A DNA stretch of 61,983 bases from Massilia sp. (GCA_025359245.1 JANYGW010000048.1:1-61983); one strand, 5' to 3'. Shown: positions 47,628 through 56,461, counted from the first letter of the stretch. The notes: generated by a model from the letters alone, not told the origin. Made by a program: numbers and translations.

Positions 47628-48401
47628 TCAGTAAATGAGTTTGGCAGCGACGCCGGTCAGGGTCAGCGCCAGCAGCACGCGCAGGAATTTTTCGGGCACG
47701 GCGCGCGCCATCCACGAACCGAGCGTAATGCCGGGCACGGAGCCGAGCAGCAGCATCGCCAGCAAGGTCCAGTTGATCGAGCCGAGCCACCAGTGGCCGA
47801 AGGCGGCGATCGCGGTCAGCGGCACCGCGTAGGCAATATCGGTGCCGGCCACTTCAGCCGAAGACAGGCGCGGATACAGCATGACCAGCAGGGTGGCGCC
47901 GATTGCGCCGGCGCCGATCGAGGACACGGTCACCAGTGTGCCCAGCAACAGGCCGGCAAGGACGGTGGCGGTGCTCAGCCTGGCGCCTTGCAGGTGGCGT
48001 TCCGGATGAGCATTCAGCCAGGCCAGCATTTTCCCTTTAAAAATGAGCGCGACCACGGTCAGCATGACAGAGCAGGCGATCGAGTAGCGGATCACCTGGC
48101 CGATATTCTTGTCGAGTGTGCCAAAATGCTTGAGCAGCAGCGTGGTGACGATGGCGGCCGGCAAGGCGCCGATGCACAGCAGCTTGACGATGTCCCAGCG
48201 CACCGTGCCGCGCAGGCGGTGGGTGAACGTGCCGGCGCTCTTGGTGATCGCGGCGAAGGCCAGGTCGGTGCCGACCGCCACCGACGGCGGCACGCCGAAC
48301 AGCAAGGTCAGCAGAGGCGTCATCAGGGAACCGCCGCCGACGCCGGTCATGCCGACCAACAGGCCGACGGCAAAACCGGAAACGATATACGTGATAAGCA
48401 T
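47628..48401 (-). CDS. TauE/SafE-family sulfite/organosulfonate exporter
   Basis: 257-residue inner-membrane protein with about eight helices. The family repeat GLLVGMTGVGGGSLMTPLL near the N terminus recurs as a weaker GLLLGTLVTVSSIGAGAIG in the second half. TauE/SafE proteins move sulfite, sulfoacetate or related anions. It sits directly upstream of cysTWA-cysB on the same strand, which supports a sulfur role, though its own promoter and a hairpin separate it. Confidence 0.88.
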   Translation of the reverse strand: MLITYIVSGFAVGLLVGMTGVGGGSLMTPLLTLLFGVPPSVAVGTDLAFAAITKSAGTFTHRLRGTVRWDIVKLLCIGALPAAIVTTLLLKHFGTLDKNIGQVIRYSIACSVMLTVVALIFKGKMLAWLNAHPERHLQGARLSTATVLAGLLLGTLVTVSSIGAGAIGATLLVMLYPRLSSAEVAGTDIAYAVPLTAIAAFGHWWLGSINWTLLAMLLLGSVPGITLGSWMARAVPEKFLRVLLALTLTGVAAKLIY

Positions 48402-48491
48402 GGCAGCACCCCTAAAGAGCTATCACAGTATAGGGGCTCAGCCATATATCAAACGACAGTATCCTTATTTGCTTATGCGCGCGCGGCGGAA

Positions 48492-49130
48492 CTAGCGGTT
48501 CGGTTGCGGCGTGACGCGGAGATACGGCCGTGCCGCCGTATAGCCCTTCGGATACTTTTGCTTGATGACCTCCGGATCCTGCACCGTCAGCGGGATGATG
48601 ACGTCGTCGCCATCCTTCCAGTTGCCGGGCGTGGCCACGCTATGCGAGTCGGTCAACTGCAGGGCGTCGATGACGCGCAGCACTTCGTCGAAATTGCGCC
48701 CGGTGCTCATCGGATACGTGATCGACAGGCGGATCTTCTTGTTCGGATCGATGACGAACAGCGAGCGCACCGTGGCCGTGGCCGACTGCTCCGGGTGGAT
48801 CATGTCGTACAGCGTCGCCACCTTGCGGTCGGCGTCGGCGATGATGGGAAAGCCCACCACGGTATGCTGGGTCTCTTCGATATCCTTGATCCAGCTCTTG
48901 TGGGCCTCGGCCGGGTCGACCGACAGCGCGATGGCCTTGACGTTGCGCTTGTCAAAGGCGGGCTTGAGCTTGGCCGTCAGGCCCAGCTCGGTGGTGCAGA
49001 CCGGCGTGAAGTCGGCCGGGTGCGAAAACAGCACGACCCAGGAGTTGCCCGCCCATTCGTGAAACTTGATCCGGCCCAGCGAGGAATCCTGCTCGAAATC
49101 AGGGGCGGTGTCGCCCAAGCGTAATGTCAT
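48492..49130 (-). CDS. 1-Cys peroxiredoxin (Prx6 type)
   Basis: 212-residue cytoplasmic thiol peroxidase reducing H2O2 and organic peroxides. Peroxidatic Cys45 is in PADFTPVCTTELG; no resolving Cys is present in the usual C-terminal position, as in Prx6. Other hallmarks are ALSVDPAEAHKSWIKDI and TYPMSTGRNFDEVLRVIDAL. The start follows CGGAGAGAACC. Stands alone between tauE/safE and a small hydrolase gene. Confidence 0.95.
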   Translation of the reverse strand: MTLRLGDTAPDFEQDSSLGRIKFHEWAGNSWVVLFSHPADFTPVCTTELGLTAKLKPAFDKRNVKAIALSVDPAEAHKSWIKDIEETQHTVVGFPIIADADRKVATLYDMIHPEQSATATVRSLFVIDPNKKIRLSITYPMSTGRNFDEVLRVIDALQLTDSHSVATPGNWKDGDDVIIPLTVQDPEVIKQKYPKGYTAARPYLRVTPQPNR

Positions 49131-49173
49131 GGTTCTCTCCGTGAATTTTTAGAAAAAGTTTATCGGATATCAA

Positions 49174-49737
49174 TCATGCCGGAACTGCCAGCACGCCATT
49201 GTGCGCCCGATCAGCCAGCCGATGCAAGAGGGTTGTCCCGGCCGGCCACGCGCCCAGGCCGGAGTCGGCGTTGATGTGGCCGACCCGCCCTGCCTCGACC
49301 AGTTCGCTGTCCCAGCGCCCGGCCCAGGCGGCGGCGTGCTCGGCGCGCATCCACGGGTCATTGGCGCTGGCCACCAGGATCGACGGGCAGGCCAGCGGCA
49401 AGGCCGGCAGCAGCGCAGCCACGCCAAACTTGTCCGGATCGGCCGGCGCGACCAGCAAGGCGCCGGCCAGCTTGCGGCCGTCGCGCGCGATGCTGTGCAC
49501 CGCCGTCAGGCAGCCGAAGCTGTGCGCAACCAGCAGCGCCGGGCGCGGATCGCTGGCGCGCAGCTGGTCCAGCCGCGCGGCCCAGGCCGGCAATGCGGGA
49601 TGTTCCCAGTCATCCTGGCGCAGCCGGGAAAACTCGGGATGGCGCCGGTGCCAGCGCGATTGCCAGTGCGCCGGACTGCTGTCATGCAGTCCAGGCACAA
49701 TAATGACGTGAAAATCGGGGAAAAGTGGTGTCGCCAT
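49174..49737 (-). CDS. RBBP9/YdeN-family alpha/beta hydrolase
   Basis: 187-residue serine hydrolase. The N-terminal VIIVPGLHDSSPAHWQSRW is the family signature. The nucleophile Ser lies in LLVAHSFGCLTAVH, the acid in ASANDPWM, and the His in GRVGHINADSGLG. The start at 49737 is chosen for the AGGAGG site upstream. Substrate unknown; an esterase role is typical. Confidence 0.88.
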   Translation of the reverse strand: MATPLFPDFHVIIVPGLHDSSPAHWQSRWHRRHPEFSRLRQDDWEHPALPAWAARLDQLRASDPRPALLVAHSFGCLTAVHSIARDGRKLAGALLVAPADPDKFGVAALLPALPLACPSILVASANDPWMRAEHAAAWAGRWDSELVEAGRVGHINADSGLGAWPAGTTLLHRLADRAHNGVLAVPA

Positions 49738-49837
49738 GCCGCCTCCTGAAGTCACAGGATACGGGCACGGGTGCGGAAAACGAAGGAAGCCTTTCGTGCT
49801 TGGATATGCGCGCGCCGCATGGCGCAGCGGCGCCGGC

Positions 49838-50224
49838 TCAGTAGAAGCGGTTGAACAGCACCACGGCCCAGCTCGCGCCGGCGAGGAACACCGACAGCAT
49901 GACGGCGGCGCTGCCCATGTCCTTGGCGTTTTTCGACAAGGGATGACGTTCGAGCGACACGCGGTCGACCACGGCCTCGATGGCCGAATTGAACAGTTCG
50001 ACGATCAGCACGAACACCAGCACGCCGATCAGGAACAGTTTCTGCAGCGCGGAAATGGGCAGCAACAGCGCCACCGCGCTGGCGATCACCACCACCACCA
50101 GTTCCTGGCGAAACGCATGTTCGTTCTGCCAGGCCGCCTTCAGGCCGGCGATCGCATACATCATGGCGGGCAAGATGCGCTGCAGGCCGCTGGTGCTCTT
50201 GAATTCGCTGACGGGTTTGGTCAT
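49838..50224 (-). CDS. dgkA: Diacylglycerol kinase
   Basis: 128-residue inner-membrane lipid kinase with three helices that recycles diacylglycerol released by periplasmic glucan synthesis. The catalytic signature is VELFNSAIEAVVDRVSLERH, preceded by the Glu in WQNEHAFRQEL. ATG at 50224 follows TGGAAAAACAAC and gives the usual length; the open frame upstream is not coding. Divergent from the IclR regulator gene. Confidence 0.94.
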   Translation of the reverse strand: MTKPVSEFKSTSGLQRILPAMMYAIAGLKAAWQNEHAFRQELVVVVIASAVALLLPISALQKLFLIGVLVFVLIVELFNSAIEAVVDRVSLERHPLSKNAKDMGSAAVMLSVFLAGASWAVVLFNRFY

Positions 50225-50307
50225 GTTGTTTTTCCATTGTTCTGACGATGGCGCATTATGCCCCGCCCATGGCGCGACATCCAGAAAAGTGTGGCCGTGC
50301 GCAGAAA

Positions 50308-50337
50308 TTGCCACTCCTTTTCACATTATGGTATAAA
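50308..50337 (+). promoter_or_regulatory. Candidate promoter of the IclR-type gene
   Basis: TTGCCA (50308-50313), 18-bp spacer, TATAAA (50332-50337), 34 bp before the start codon. Good hexamers in otherwise AT-rich intergenic DNA. Confidence 0.55.
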
Positions 50338-50371
50338 GTAAGCACATATACTGCACCGCACCAACCACATT

Positions 50372-51151
50372 ATGAAAATTGACTCCCTCGAAGCCCCGAA
50401 AACCTCGATCCAGGTGATCGAACGCATGGTGGCCCTGCTCGACGCGCTGGCCAACTACACCGATCCGGTGAGCCTGAAGGAATTGTCGAAAGTGTCGGGC
50501 CTGCATCCGTCGACTGCGCACCGCATCCTCAACGACATGGTCATCACGCGCTTTGTCGACCGGGTCGAGCCGGGCACCTACCGGCTCGGCATGCGCTTGC
50601 TGGAGCTGGGCAATGTGGTCAAGAGCCGGCTGTCGGTGCGCGAAGCGGCGCTCGACTTCATGCGCTCGCTGCACAAGAAGACCCAGCAAACGATCAACCT
50701 GTCGGTGCGCCAGGGCGACGAAATCGTCTACATCGACCGCGCGTTTTCGGAGCGTTCCGGGATGCAGGTGGTGCGCGCGATCGGCGGGCGCGGCCCGCTG
50801 CACCTGACCTCGACCGGCAAATTGTTCCTGTCGGTCGACGAGCCGAAGGCGATCCGCGCCTATGCGACGCGCACCGGCCTGGCCGGCCACAACAAGAATT
50901 CGATCACCGACCTGGCCAAGCTCGAGCGCGAGCTGAGCCTGGTGCGCACGCGCGGCTATGCGCGCGACAACGAGGAACTGGAACTGGGCGTGCGCTGCAT
51001 GGCAGCGGGCATCCACGACGATACCGGCAAGCTGATTGCCGGCCTGTCGATCTCGGCGCCGGCCGACCGCCTGCAAGAGGAATGGCTGGAAGACCTGGTC
51101 AGCACCGCCAACCAGATTTCAGCCACCCTGGGCTACACCGGGGCGCTCTAG
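50372..51151 (+). CDS. IclR-family transcriptional regulator
   Basis: 259-residue regulator. A winged helix-turn-helix (residues 15-75; VSLKELSKVSGLHPSTAHRI) is joined to a GAF-like IclR effector domain with GRGPLHLTSTGKLFL and the hallmark RGYARDNEELELGVRCMAAGI. These proteins usually repress or activate catabolic operons for aromatic or small organic acids; no such operon is adjacent. Its last 33 bp overlap the 3' end of pbpG on the other strand. Confidence 0.93.
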   Translation: MKIDSLEAPKTSIQVIERMVALLDALANYTDPVSLKELSKVSGLHPSTAHRILNDMVITRFVDRVEPGTYRLGMRLLELGNVVKSRLSVREAALDFMRSLHKKTQQTINLSVRQGDEIVYIDRAFSERSGMQVVRAIGGRGPLHLTSTGKLFLSVDEPKAIRAYATRTGLAGHNKNSITDLAKLERELSLVRTRGYARDNEELELGVRCMAAGIHDDTGKLIAGLSISAPADRLQEEWLEDLVSTANQISATLGYTGAL

Positions 51152-52225
51152 TACCGGGGCCGCGCCCAGGCCAGCCGGCTTGAGCGCTTCGAGCCAGCGC
51201 CGCACGCGGCCCGCATCGGCGATGCGCGACTGCTTGCCCTTGGAATCGAGAAACACCATGATCACGGCGCGACCCTGGATCATGGCCTGCATCACCAGGC
51301 AGCGGCCCGCCTCATTGATGAAACCGGTCTTTTGCAGGCCGATGTCCCAGTCGGACGAGGCGACCAGGTGGTTGGTGTTGTGGTAACTCATCATGCGCCC
51401 GCCGGCATCGACATCCGATTTCGGATCCGTCGAATATTGGCGCAGCAGCGGTTCGTGATAGGCCTCCATGGCCAGCTTGGCCAGGTCGCGCGCGCTGGCC
51501 ACGTTCTGGCTCGACAAACCGCTCGAATCGACATAATGGGTGCCGGTCATGCCCAGCTCATGCGCCTTGGCATTCATGGCGGTGACGAAACCGGCCACGC
51601 CGCCCGGATAATTGCGCCCCAGCGCGGCAGCGGCGCGGTTTTCCGAACTCATCAGCGCGATATGCAGCAAATTGGCGCGCGTCATTTGCGAACCGACGCG
51701 CAGGCGCGAGCTGCTGAATTTCTCATGATCGACGTCGTCGTCGGTCACCGTCAGGATTTCATTCATGTCCTGCTTGGCCTCGACCACGATCAGGCCCGTC
51801 ATCAGCTTGGTGATGGAGGCAATCGGCAGCGCCACGCCGGCATTTTTTTCGAACAGTACTTCGGCATTGTTCTGGTCCAGCACCAGGGCCACGCTGGAGG
51901 CGAGGTCGAGCGGATCGCGCGTCAGGTTCAGGCCGGCGCGGTCGCCCACGCTCATGCGCGGCGCCGCTTCCACCACGGGGCGCGTGATCAGCACGCGCTG
52001 GTACACGGTCTTGCGCTTGCCGTTGACAATGATGGTGCGCCGGATCAGCTGCTTGTGCGAACCGGCCGTCACGCGCAGCGCCGGATCGCGCTGCTTGAAG
52101 CGGGCCTTGCCGGCGTGCGCCTTCTTGGTCTTGCTGACCTTGGCGCGCCCATCATGACGGGCGGCACTGGCCGGTGGCAGGACCAACAACAAGGAAACGA
52201 AAGCACCTAAGACAAGCTTATACAT
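51119..52225 (-). CDS. pbpG: D-alanyl-D-alanine endopeptidase (PBP7/8 type)
   Basis: 368-residue periplasmic peptidoglycan endopeptidase. A signal peptide (VLGAFVSLLLVLPPASA) is followed by a basic linker (about 24-90) and the peptidase S11 domain. All three motifs are present: SITK (Ser137 to Lys140), SEN (194-196) and KTG (298-300). It cleaves D-Ala-meso-DAP crosslinks during wall remodelling. Start at 52225 gives the clean signal peptide; the open frame upstream is TTG-initiated and unlikely. Tail-to-tail overlap of 33 bp with the IclR gene. Confidence 0.94.
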   Translation of the reverse strand: MYKLVLGAFVSLLLVLPPASAARHDGRAKVSKTKKAHAGKARFKQRDPALRVTAGSHKQLIRRTIIVNGKRKTVYQRVLITRPVVEAAPRMSVGDRAGLNLTRDPLDLASSVALVLDQNNAEVLFEKNAGVALPIASITKLMTGLIVVEAKQDMNEILTVTDDDVDHEKFSSSRLRVGSQMTRANLLHIALMSSENRAAAALGRNYPGGVAGFVTAMNAKAHELGMTGTHYVDSSGLSSQNVASARDLAKLAMEAYHEPLLRQYSTDPKSDVDAGGRMMSYHNTNHLVASSDWDIGLQKTGFINEAGRCLVMQAMIQGRAVIMVFLDSKGKQSRIADAGRVRRWLEALKPAGLGAAPVLERPGVAQGG

Positions 52226-52368
52226 CTGAAAATCCTTTGCAGCGAACAGACACATCTTTAATGCAGTGTAACAAAGCAAGCGCGGCGCGCAAGCGAATCC
52301 GGCCAAGTTTTGCGCAGGGGCGCAACGCCCGCCTGCGCCAACGCTAGTTGCCTGTGAACAGTGTACGC

Positions 52369-53064
52369 TTATTCAAAATAACGGGTAAAGCCCGACGCCG
52401 GCTCGCGTGCGGTGACCAGGCTGTTTTCTATCTTGGACGGATCGGCATAGCCGAGCGCCATGCCGCACACCACCATTTGGGTCGCCGGAATCGCCAGTTG
52501 CGCCGCAATGATCCGATGGTACTGGGTGAAAGCGGCCTGCGGGCAGGTGGCCAGGCCGCGCCCGCGCGCGGCCACCATGATGTTCTGCAAAAACATGCCG
52601 TAGTCGAGCCAGGAGCCCTGCTCCATGATGCGGTCGATGGTAAAAATGAAGCCCACCGGCGCGTCGAAAAAACGGTAGTTGCGGCCATGCTGGGCCGCCA
52701 TGCCGGCCTTGTTCTCGCGCGTCAGTCCGAGCAGCGCGTACAGGTCCCAGCCGACCTTGCGGCGCCGCTCGATATACGGCGACACCCACGCGGTCGGGTA
52801 GTAGCCGTATTCCTCGGTGTGGGTGCTGGCGAGCTGCGGATCGTTGTGCGCGGCCAGGATCGCTTCGGACAGGCGCAGCTTGCTCTGGCCGGTCAGCACA
52901 TGGACTTTCCATGGCTGGGTATTGGTGCCCGACGGCGCGCGCGCGGCCACCTCGAGGATGGCCTCGATATCCTCGCGCGCGACCGGGTCGGGCAAGAAGG
53001 CGCGCACCGACATGCGGCTGGTGATGGCGGCGTCGACGATCTGCTGCTGTTGGCTTGCTATCAT
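52369..53064 (-). CDS. Nitroreductase family protein
   Basis: 231-residue FMN-dependent oxidoreductase. The FMN-binding Arg/Ser cluster is in SRMSVRAFLPDPV, followed by ARAPSGTNTQPWKVHVLTG. DYGMFLQNIMVAARGRGLAT and GMALGYADPSKIENS are typical of nitrobenzoate-type reductases. ATG at 53064 follows AATAGGGAAATC and is 7 bp past the end of the EamA gene, so the two form an operon. Natural substrate unknown (quinones or nitroaromatics). Confidence 0.93.
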   Translation of the reverse strand: MIASQQQQIVDAAITSRMSVRAFLPDPVAREDIEAILEVAARAPSGTNTQPWKVHVLTGQSKLRLSEAILAAHNDPQLASTHTEEYGYYPTAWVSPYIERRRKVGWDLYALLGLTRENKAGMAAQHGRNYRFFDAPVGFIFTIDRIMEQGSWLDYGMFLQNIMVAARGRGLATCPQAAFTQYHRIIAAQLAIPATQMVVCGMALGYADPSKIENSLVTAREPASGFTRYFE

Positions 53065-53071
53065 GATTTCC

Positions 53072-53977
53072 CTATTTTTTAACGACACATATCACGCCAA
53101 TCACGGCAATCACCATGCCGGCCAGGCCGAGCAGGCTGAACGCCTCGCCAAACACCAGCCAGGCCATCAGCGCCGTGGTGGGCGGGGTCAGGTACAACAA
53201 ACTGGTGACCTCGGTCGCATCGCGCCGCTGCAGCAAACGGAACAGCAGGAAGATCGCGCCAATCGACAGCGCGAACACCGACCACAGCAAGGCGCCGATG
53301 AAGCGTGGCGTCCAGTCCACCGTCGACAAGCCGGAATCGAGATGCTCAAACAGCATCGCCAGCGGCAGCAGCAGCGCGACAGTCGAGCCGAATTGAATCA
53401 CAGTGCCGGACCGTAAGTCAAAGCGAGGACAAAAACGCTTCTGGTACATGGTGCCGGCCGTGATCGACAACAGCGCCAGCACGCAATAGCCGAGCGCCAG
53501 CGGCGACAGGCCGACCAGGGTCAGCTTGGCATACACGACCAGCGCCACGCCGCCCAGCCCGAACAGCAGGCCGAGCCACTGGCGCGGCCGCACCGTCTCG
53601 CCGATCAAGGGCGCGGCGACCGCCGTCAGGATGGGCTGCATGCCGACGATCAGCGCGGTCACGCCGGCCGGCATGCCCAGCTTGATTGCGCACCAGACCC
53701 CGCCCAGGTAGCCGGCCTGCAGCAGCAGTCCGGCGACGGCGACATGGCCGACGATGCCGGCCGGCCATGGCGCCTTGCACACCAGCACAATCGGCACCAG
53801 CACCAGCAGCACGGCGCTGCAGCGCAGCAGCAAGAACGTCAGCGGCGGCGCCGACGGCAAACCGAATTTGGCGACGATGAATCCCGTGCTCCACAGCAAG
53901 ACAAAAAACACGGGCAGCGGCGATAGCCAAAATCCAGCTTGGCGCGTCGCAACAATTTTTTGAGTATTGTTTGACAT
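53072..53977 (-). CDS. EamA/DMT-superfamily transporter
   Basis: 301-residue inner-membrane exporter with ten predicted helices in two repeats. It opens with FFVLLWSTGFIVAKFGLPSA and ends with TALMAWLVFGEAFSLLGLAG and GVICVVKK. It differs in sequence from the EamA protein at 36310-37212. Substrate undefined. It is the first gene of a pair with the nitroreductase. Confidence 0.9.
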   Translation of the reverse strand: MSNNTQKIVATRQAGFWLSPLPVFFVLLWSTGFIVAKFGLPSAPPLTFLLLRCSAVLLVLVPIVLVCKAPWPAGIVGHVAVAGLLLQAGYLGGVWCAIKLGMPAGVTALIVGMQPILTAVAAPLIGETVRPRQWLGLLFGLGGVALVVYAKLTLVGLSPLALGYCVLALLSITAGTMYQKRFCPRFDLRSGTVIQFGSTVALLLPLAMLFEHLDSGLSTVDWTPRFIGALLWSVFALSIGAIFLLFRLLQRRDATEVTSLLYLTPPTTALMAWLVFGEAFSLLGLAGMVIAVIGVICVVKK

Positions 53978-54174
53978 TAATCAATAGAAGGCAGGTTTGC
54001 CGGCGCGTCATTGCGCCAAATCAGGAAGAATGCGGGGCAGGTTGGCGAGTCTAGCATGGGCGGAAAAATGTCGTTCCTCCAGACCATTTTCCCTATGAAA
54101 AGTGTGTCTTGGCAATGCCCGCCCCGGCACTTGGCGTACGACATGAATTCTTGATTCTCGAGAATTAAAATGGA

Positions 54175-54192
54175 TTTGGTGCACTGCACAAA
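54175..54192 (+). promoter_or_regulatory. Candidate PhaR-type operator 1 of phaP
   Basis: TTTGGTGCACTGCACAAA, an imperfect palindrome ending 6 bp upstream of the -35 hexamer. It matches the second copy at 54231-54248 in 16 of 18 positions. TGC/GCA-rich dyads are the known kind of target for PhaR, the polyhydroxyalkanoate-sensing repressor of phasin genes. Confidence 0.6.
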
Positions 54193-54198
54193 AAGCGC

Positions 54199-54226
54199 TT
54201 GACTCACTGGCAGAAATCAGTAGAAT
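54199..54226 (+). promoter_or_regulatory. Sigma-70 promoter of phaP
   Basis: TTGACT (54199-54204), 16-bp spacer, TAGAAT (54221-54226). Predicted start near 54233, inside the second operator, giving a leader of about 100 nt. Confidence 0.75.
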
Positions 54227-54230
54227 AGGC

Positions 54231-54248
54231 TTTGTTGCGCTGCACAAA
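54231..54248 (+). promoter_or_regulatory. Candidate PhaR-type operator 2 of phaP
   Basis: TTTGTTGCGCTGCACAAA, placed over the predicted transcription start. With operator 1 it brackets the promoter (56 bp start to start), an arrangement suited to tight repression. Confidence 0.6.
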
Positions 54249-54333
54249 CCACCGTCAGCCTGAGTTGTGGATGTACCGCCTTACCGTTTAAGTCGCATTT
54301 ATTGCTTGATTAATCAAATATTGGAGAACACAC

Positions 54334-54888
54334 ATGTTTGCAATCCCAGAACAATTTTCGAACGCCACCAAAGCCAATTTCGAATCGCAATTCGCGATCT
54401 TCTCGTCGCTGACCGCCAAGGCGTTTGAAGGCATGGAGAAGCTGGTCGAACTGAACCTGACCGCTGCCAAGGCATCGCTGGAAGAGTCGTCGATCACCAC
54501 CCGCCAGCTGCTGGCCGCCAAGGATCCACAAGAATTTTTCTCGCTGAGCGCTGCACAAGCGCAGCCGAACGCTGAAAAAGCCATGTCGTACAGCCGCCAG
54601 GTTGCCGCCATCGCCGCCGGCACCCAAGCTGAATTCACCAAGGCCGCTGAAGCCCAGATCGCCGAAACCAACCGCAAGGTCATCACCCTGGTTGACGAAG
54701 TGACCAAGAACGCACCGGCCGGTTCGGAAAACGTGGTTGCCGCCATCAAGGCCACCATCGGCAATGCCAACGCTGGCTACGAGCAACTGACGAAGACCAC
54801 CAAGCAAGCTGTTGAAGCCATGGAAACCAACGTCAACGCCGCGGTCACCCAGTTTTCGCAAGCCGTACCGAAAGCCGCCAAGAAGTAA
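54334..54888 (+). CDS. phaP: Phasin family protein
   Basis: 184-residue amphipathic, helix-rich protein that coats polyhydroxyalkanoate granules. The family pattern is clear: [40 protein letters not shown] and [20 protein letters not shown]. The C terminus ([16 protein letters not shown]) is Ala-rich. Codon use is strongly biased, as expected for an abundant protein. It is monocistronic with its own promoter, operators and terminator; PHA synthase genes are not in the window. Confidence 0.96.
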   Translation: MFAIPEQFSNATKANFESQFAIFSSLTAKAFEGMEKLVELNLTAAKASLEESSITTRQLLAAKDPQEFFSLSAAQAQPNAEKAMSYSRQVAAIAAGTQAEFTKAAEAQIAETNRKVITLVDEVTKNAPAGSENVVAAIKATIGNANAGYEQLTKTTKQAVEAMETNVNAAVTQFSQAVPKAAKK

Positions 54889-54907
54889 TTCTTGCGCCTG
54901 CTGAAGT

Positions 54908-54936
54908 AAAAAAACCCGCTGCGGCGGGTTTTTTTT
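54908..54936 (+). terminator. Intrinsic terminator of phaP
   Basis: AAAAAAACCCGC/GCGGGTTTTTTTT stem around TGCG with an eight-T tail, 20 bp after the phasin stop. The A-rich 5' side makes it potentially bidirectional, also ending livF transcripts. Confidence 0.95.
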
Positions 54937-54954
54937 CGTGCGCGAAAACATCGC

Positions 54955-55680
54955 TTATTCGCCCAGGTAGGCCGCCTTCACGCGCGGATCGTGCAGCATG
55001 TCGTCGGCATTGCCGCTCATGATGATCGCGCCCGAGTCCATCACGTAGCCGCGGTGCGCCGCCTGCAGCGCCAGCTTGGCGTTCTGCTCGACCAGCAGGA
55101 TCGTGATGCCCTGCTTCGAGACGTCGCGGATCACTTCGAAGATTTTCTCGACCATGATCGGCGACAGGCCCATCGACGGCTCGTCGAGCAGCAGCAATTC
55201 CGGGTGGCTCATCAAGGCGCGCGCCATGGCCAGCATCTGCTGCTCGCCGCCCGACAAGGTACCGGCCATCGCCGAGGCACGTTCCTTCAGGCGCGGAAAC
55301 ACGCCGAACCACTTGGCGATATCGTCCGCGATGCCGGCCTTGTCGTCGCGCGTGTAGGCGCCCACCATCAGGTTTTCGTGGATCGACATGCGGGTAAACA
55401 CGCCGCGCCCTTCCGGCACCATGGCCAGCTTGCGCTGCACCAGCTGGAACGACTTGCTGTCCTTGAGCGACTGCCCCTTGTAGCTGATCACGCCGTCGAC
55501 GCTGCAATGCGGCAAGGTGCCGGTGATCGCCTTCAGGGTCGTGGTCTTGCCGGCGCCATTGGCGCCGATCAGCGTCACCAGTTCGCCCTTGTGTACTTCA
55601 AGGTCGATCCCCTTGACTGCCTTGATGCCGCCGTAAGCGACCTTCAGGCCGGAGATTTTCAGAATTGCTTCACTCGTCAT
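54955..55680 (-). CDS. livF: Branched-chain amino acid ABC transporter ATP-binding protein LivF
   Basis: 241-residue ATPase. Walker A is LIGANGAGKTTTLKAITG, the signature LSGGEQQMLAMARAL, and Walker B LLLLDEPSMGLSP, with the LivF-type LAMVPEGRGVFTRMSI. Last gene of livH-livM-livG-livF; its ATG overlaps the livG stop by 4 bp. Confidence 0.95.
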   Translation of the reverse strand: MTSEAILKISGLKVAYGGIKAVKGIDLEVHKGELVTLIGANGAGKTTTLKAITGTLPHCSVDGVISYKGQSLKDSKSFQLVQRKLAMVPEGRGVFTRMSIHENLMVGAYTRDDKAGIADDIAKWFGVFPRLKERASAMAGTLSGGEQQMLAMARALMSHPELLLLDEPSMGLSPIMVEKIFEVIRDVSKQGITILLVEQNAKLALQAAHRGYVMDSGAIIMSGNADDMLHDPRVKAAYLGE

Positions 55681-56450
55681 TGATGCCCACCTCCCAGATA
55701 GGCTTCGATCACAGCCGGATTTTTTTGTATGTCGGCTGGCAGCCCTTCGGCGATCGGCTTGCCGTATTCGAGCACCGTCAGGCGGTCGCACAAGCCCATC
55801 ATCAGCTTGACGTCGTGCTCGATCAGCAGCACCGTCTTGCCTTCATTCTTGATTTTCACCAGCAGCTCGCGCAAGCCCAGTTTTTCGGTCGCGTTCATGC
55901 CGGCCGCCGGCTCGTCGAGCGCCAGCAATTGCGGATCGGTCGCCAGCGCACGGGCGATTTCGAGGCGCCGCTGGTCGCCGTACGACAGCAGGCGCGAGGT
56001 GCGGTTGGCAAACTGGCCGATGCCGACGAAGTCCAGCAGTTCCTGGGCCCGCTGGCGGATCGCGGCCTCCTCGGCGCGCGCCGCCTTGTGGCGGAACACG
56101 GCGCCGAACACGCCCTGGTGGCTGCGCACGTGGCGCCCGACCATGACGTTTTCGAGCGCCGTCATTTCGCCGAACAGGCGGATATTCTGGAACGTGCGCG
56201 CGATGCCCGCCTTGGCCACCGCGTGCGGGGCCGACGGCGAATAGGCCTTGCCGGCCAGCTCGAACGTGCCGCTGTCGGGCTGGTACAAGCCGGTGATGAC
56301 GTTGAAGAAGGTGGTCTTGCCGGCGCCGTTCGGGCCGATCAGGCCGTAGATCTGGCCCTGCATGATTTTCAGGCTGACGTTGGTCAGCGCCTGCAGGCCG
56401 CCGAAGCGCTTGTTGACGCCTTCAATATTGAGGAGTATTTGTTCGCTCAT
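55677..56450 (-). CDS. livG: Branched-chain amino acid ABC transporter ATP-binding protein LivG
   Basis: 257-residue ATPase partner of LivF. Walker A is LIGPNGAGKTTFFNVITG. GIARTFQNIRLFGEMTALEN is the LivG hallmark, followed by the signature LSYGDQRRLEIARAL and Walker B LLALDEPAAGMNATE. Start at 56450, 11 bp after the livM stop; four-base overlap with livF. Confidence 0.95.
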   Translation of the reverse strand: MSEQILLNIEGVNKRFGGLQALTNVSLKIMQGQIYGLIGPNGAGKTTFFNVITGLYQPDSGTFELAGKAYSPSAPHAVAKAGIARTFQNIRLFGEMTALENVMVGRHVRSHQGVFGAVFRHKAARAEEAAIRQRAQELLDFVGIGQFANRTSRLLSYGDQRRLEIARALATDPQLLALDEPAAGMNATEKLGLRELLVKIKNEGKTVLLIEHDVKLMMGLCDRLTVLEYGKPIAEGLPADIQKNPAVIEAYLGGGHQ

Positions 56451-56461
56451 CTGTCTATTCC

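Larger units (their letters stand above)
53978..54333. other. Intergenic control region upstream of the phasin gene
   Basis: 356 bp between the divergent EamA and phasin genes. The first half (53978-54150) shows nothing recognisable. The second half holds the ATTCTCGAGAAT palindrome (54154-54165), two 18-bp near-identical dyads and a sigma-70 promoter, listed separately. Confidence 0.6.
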
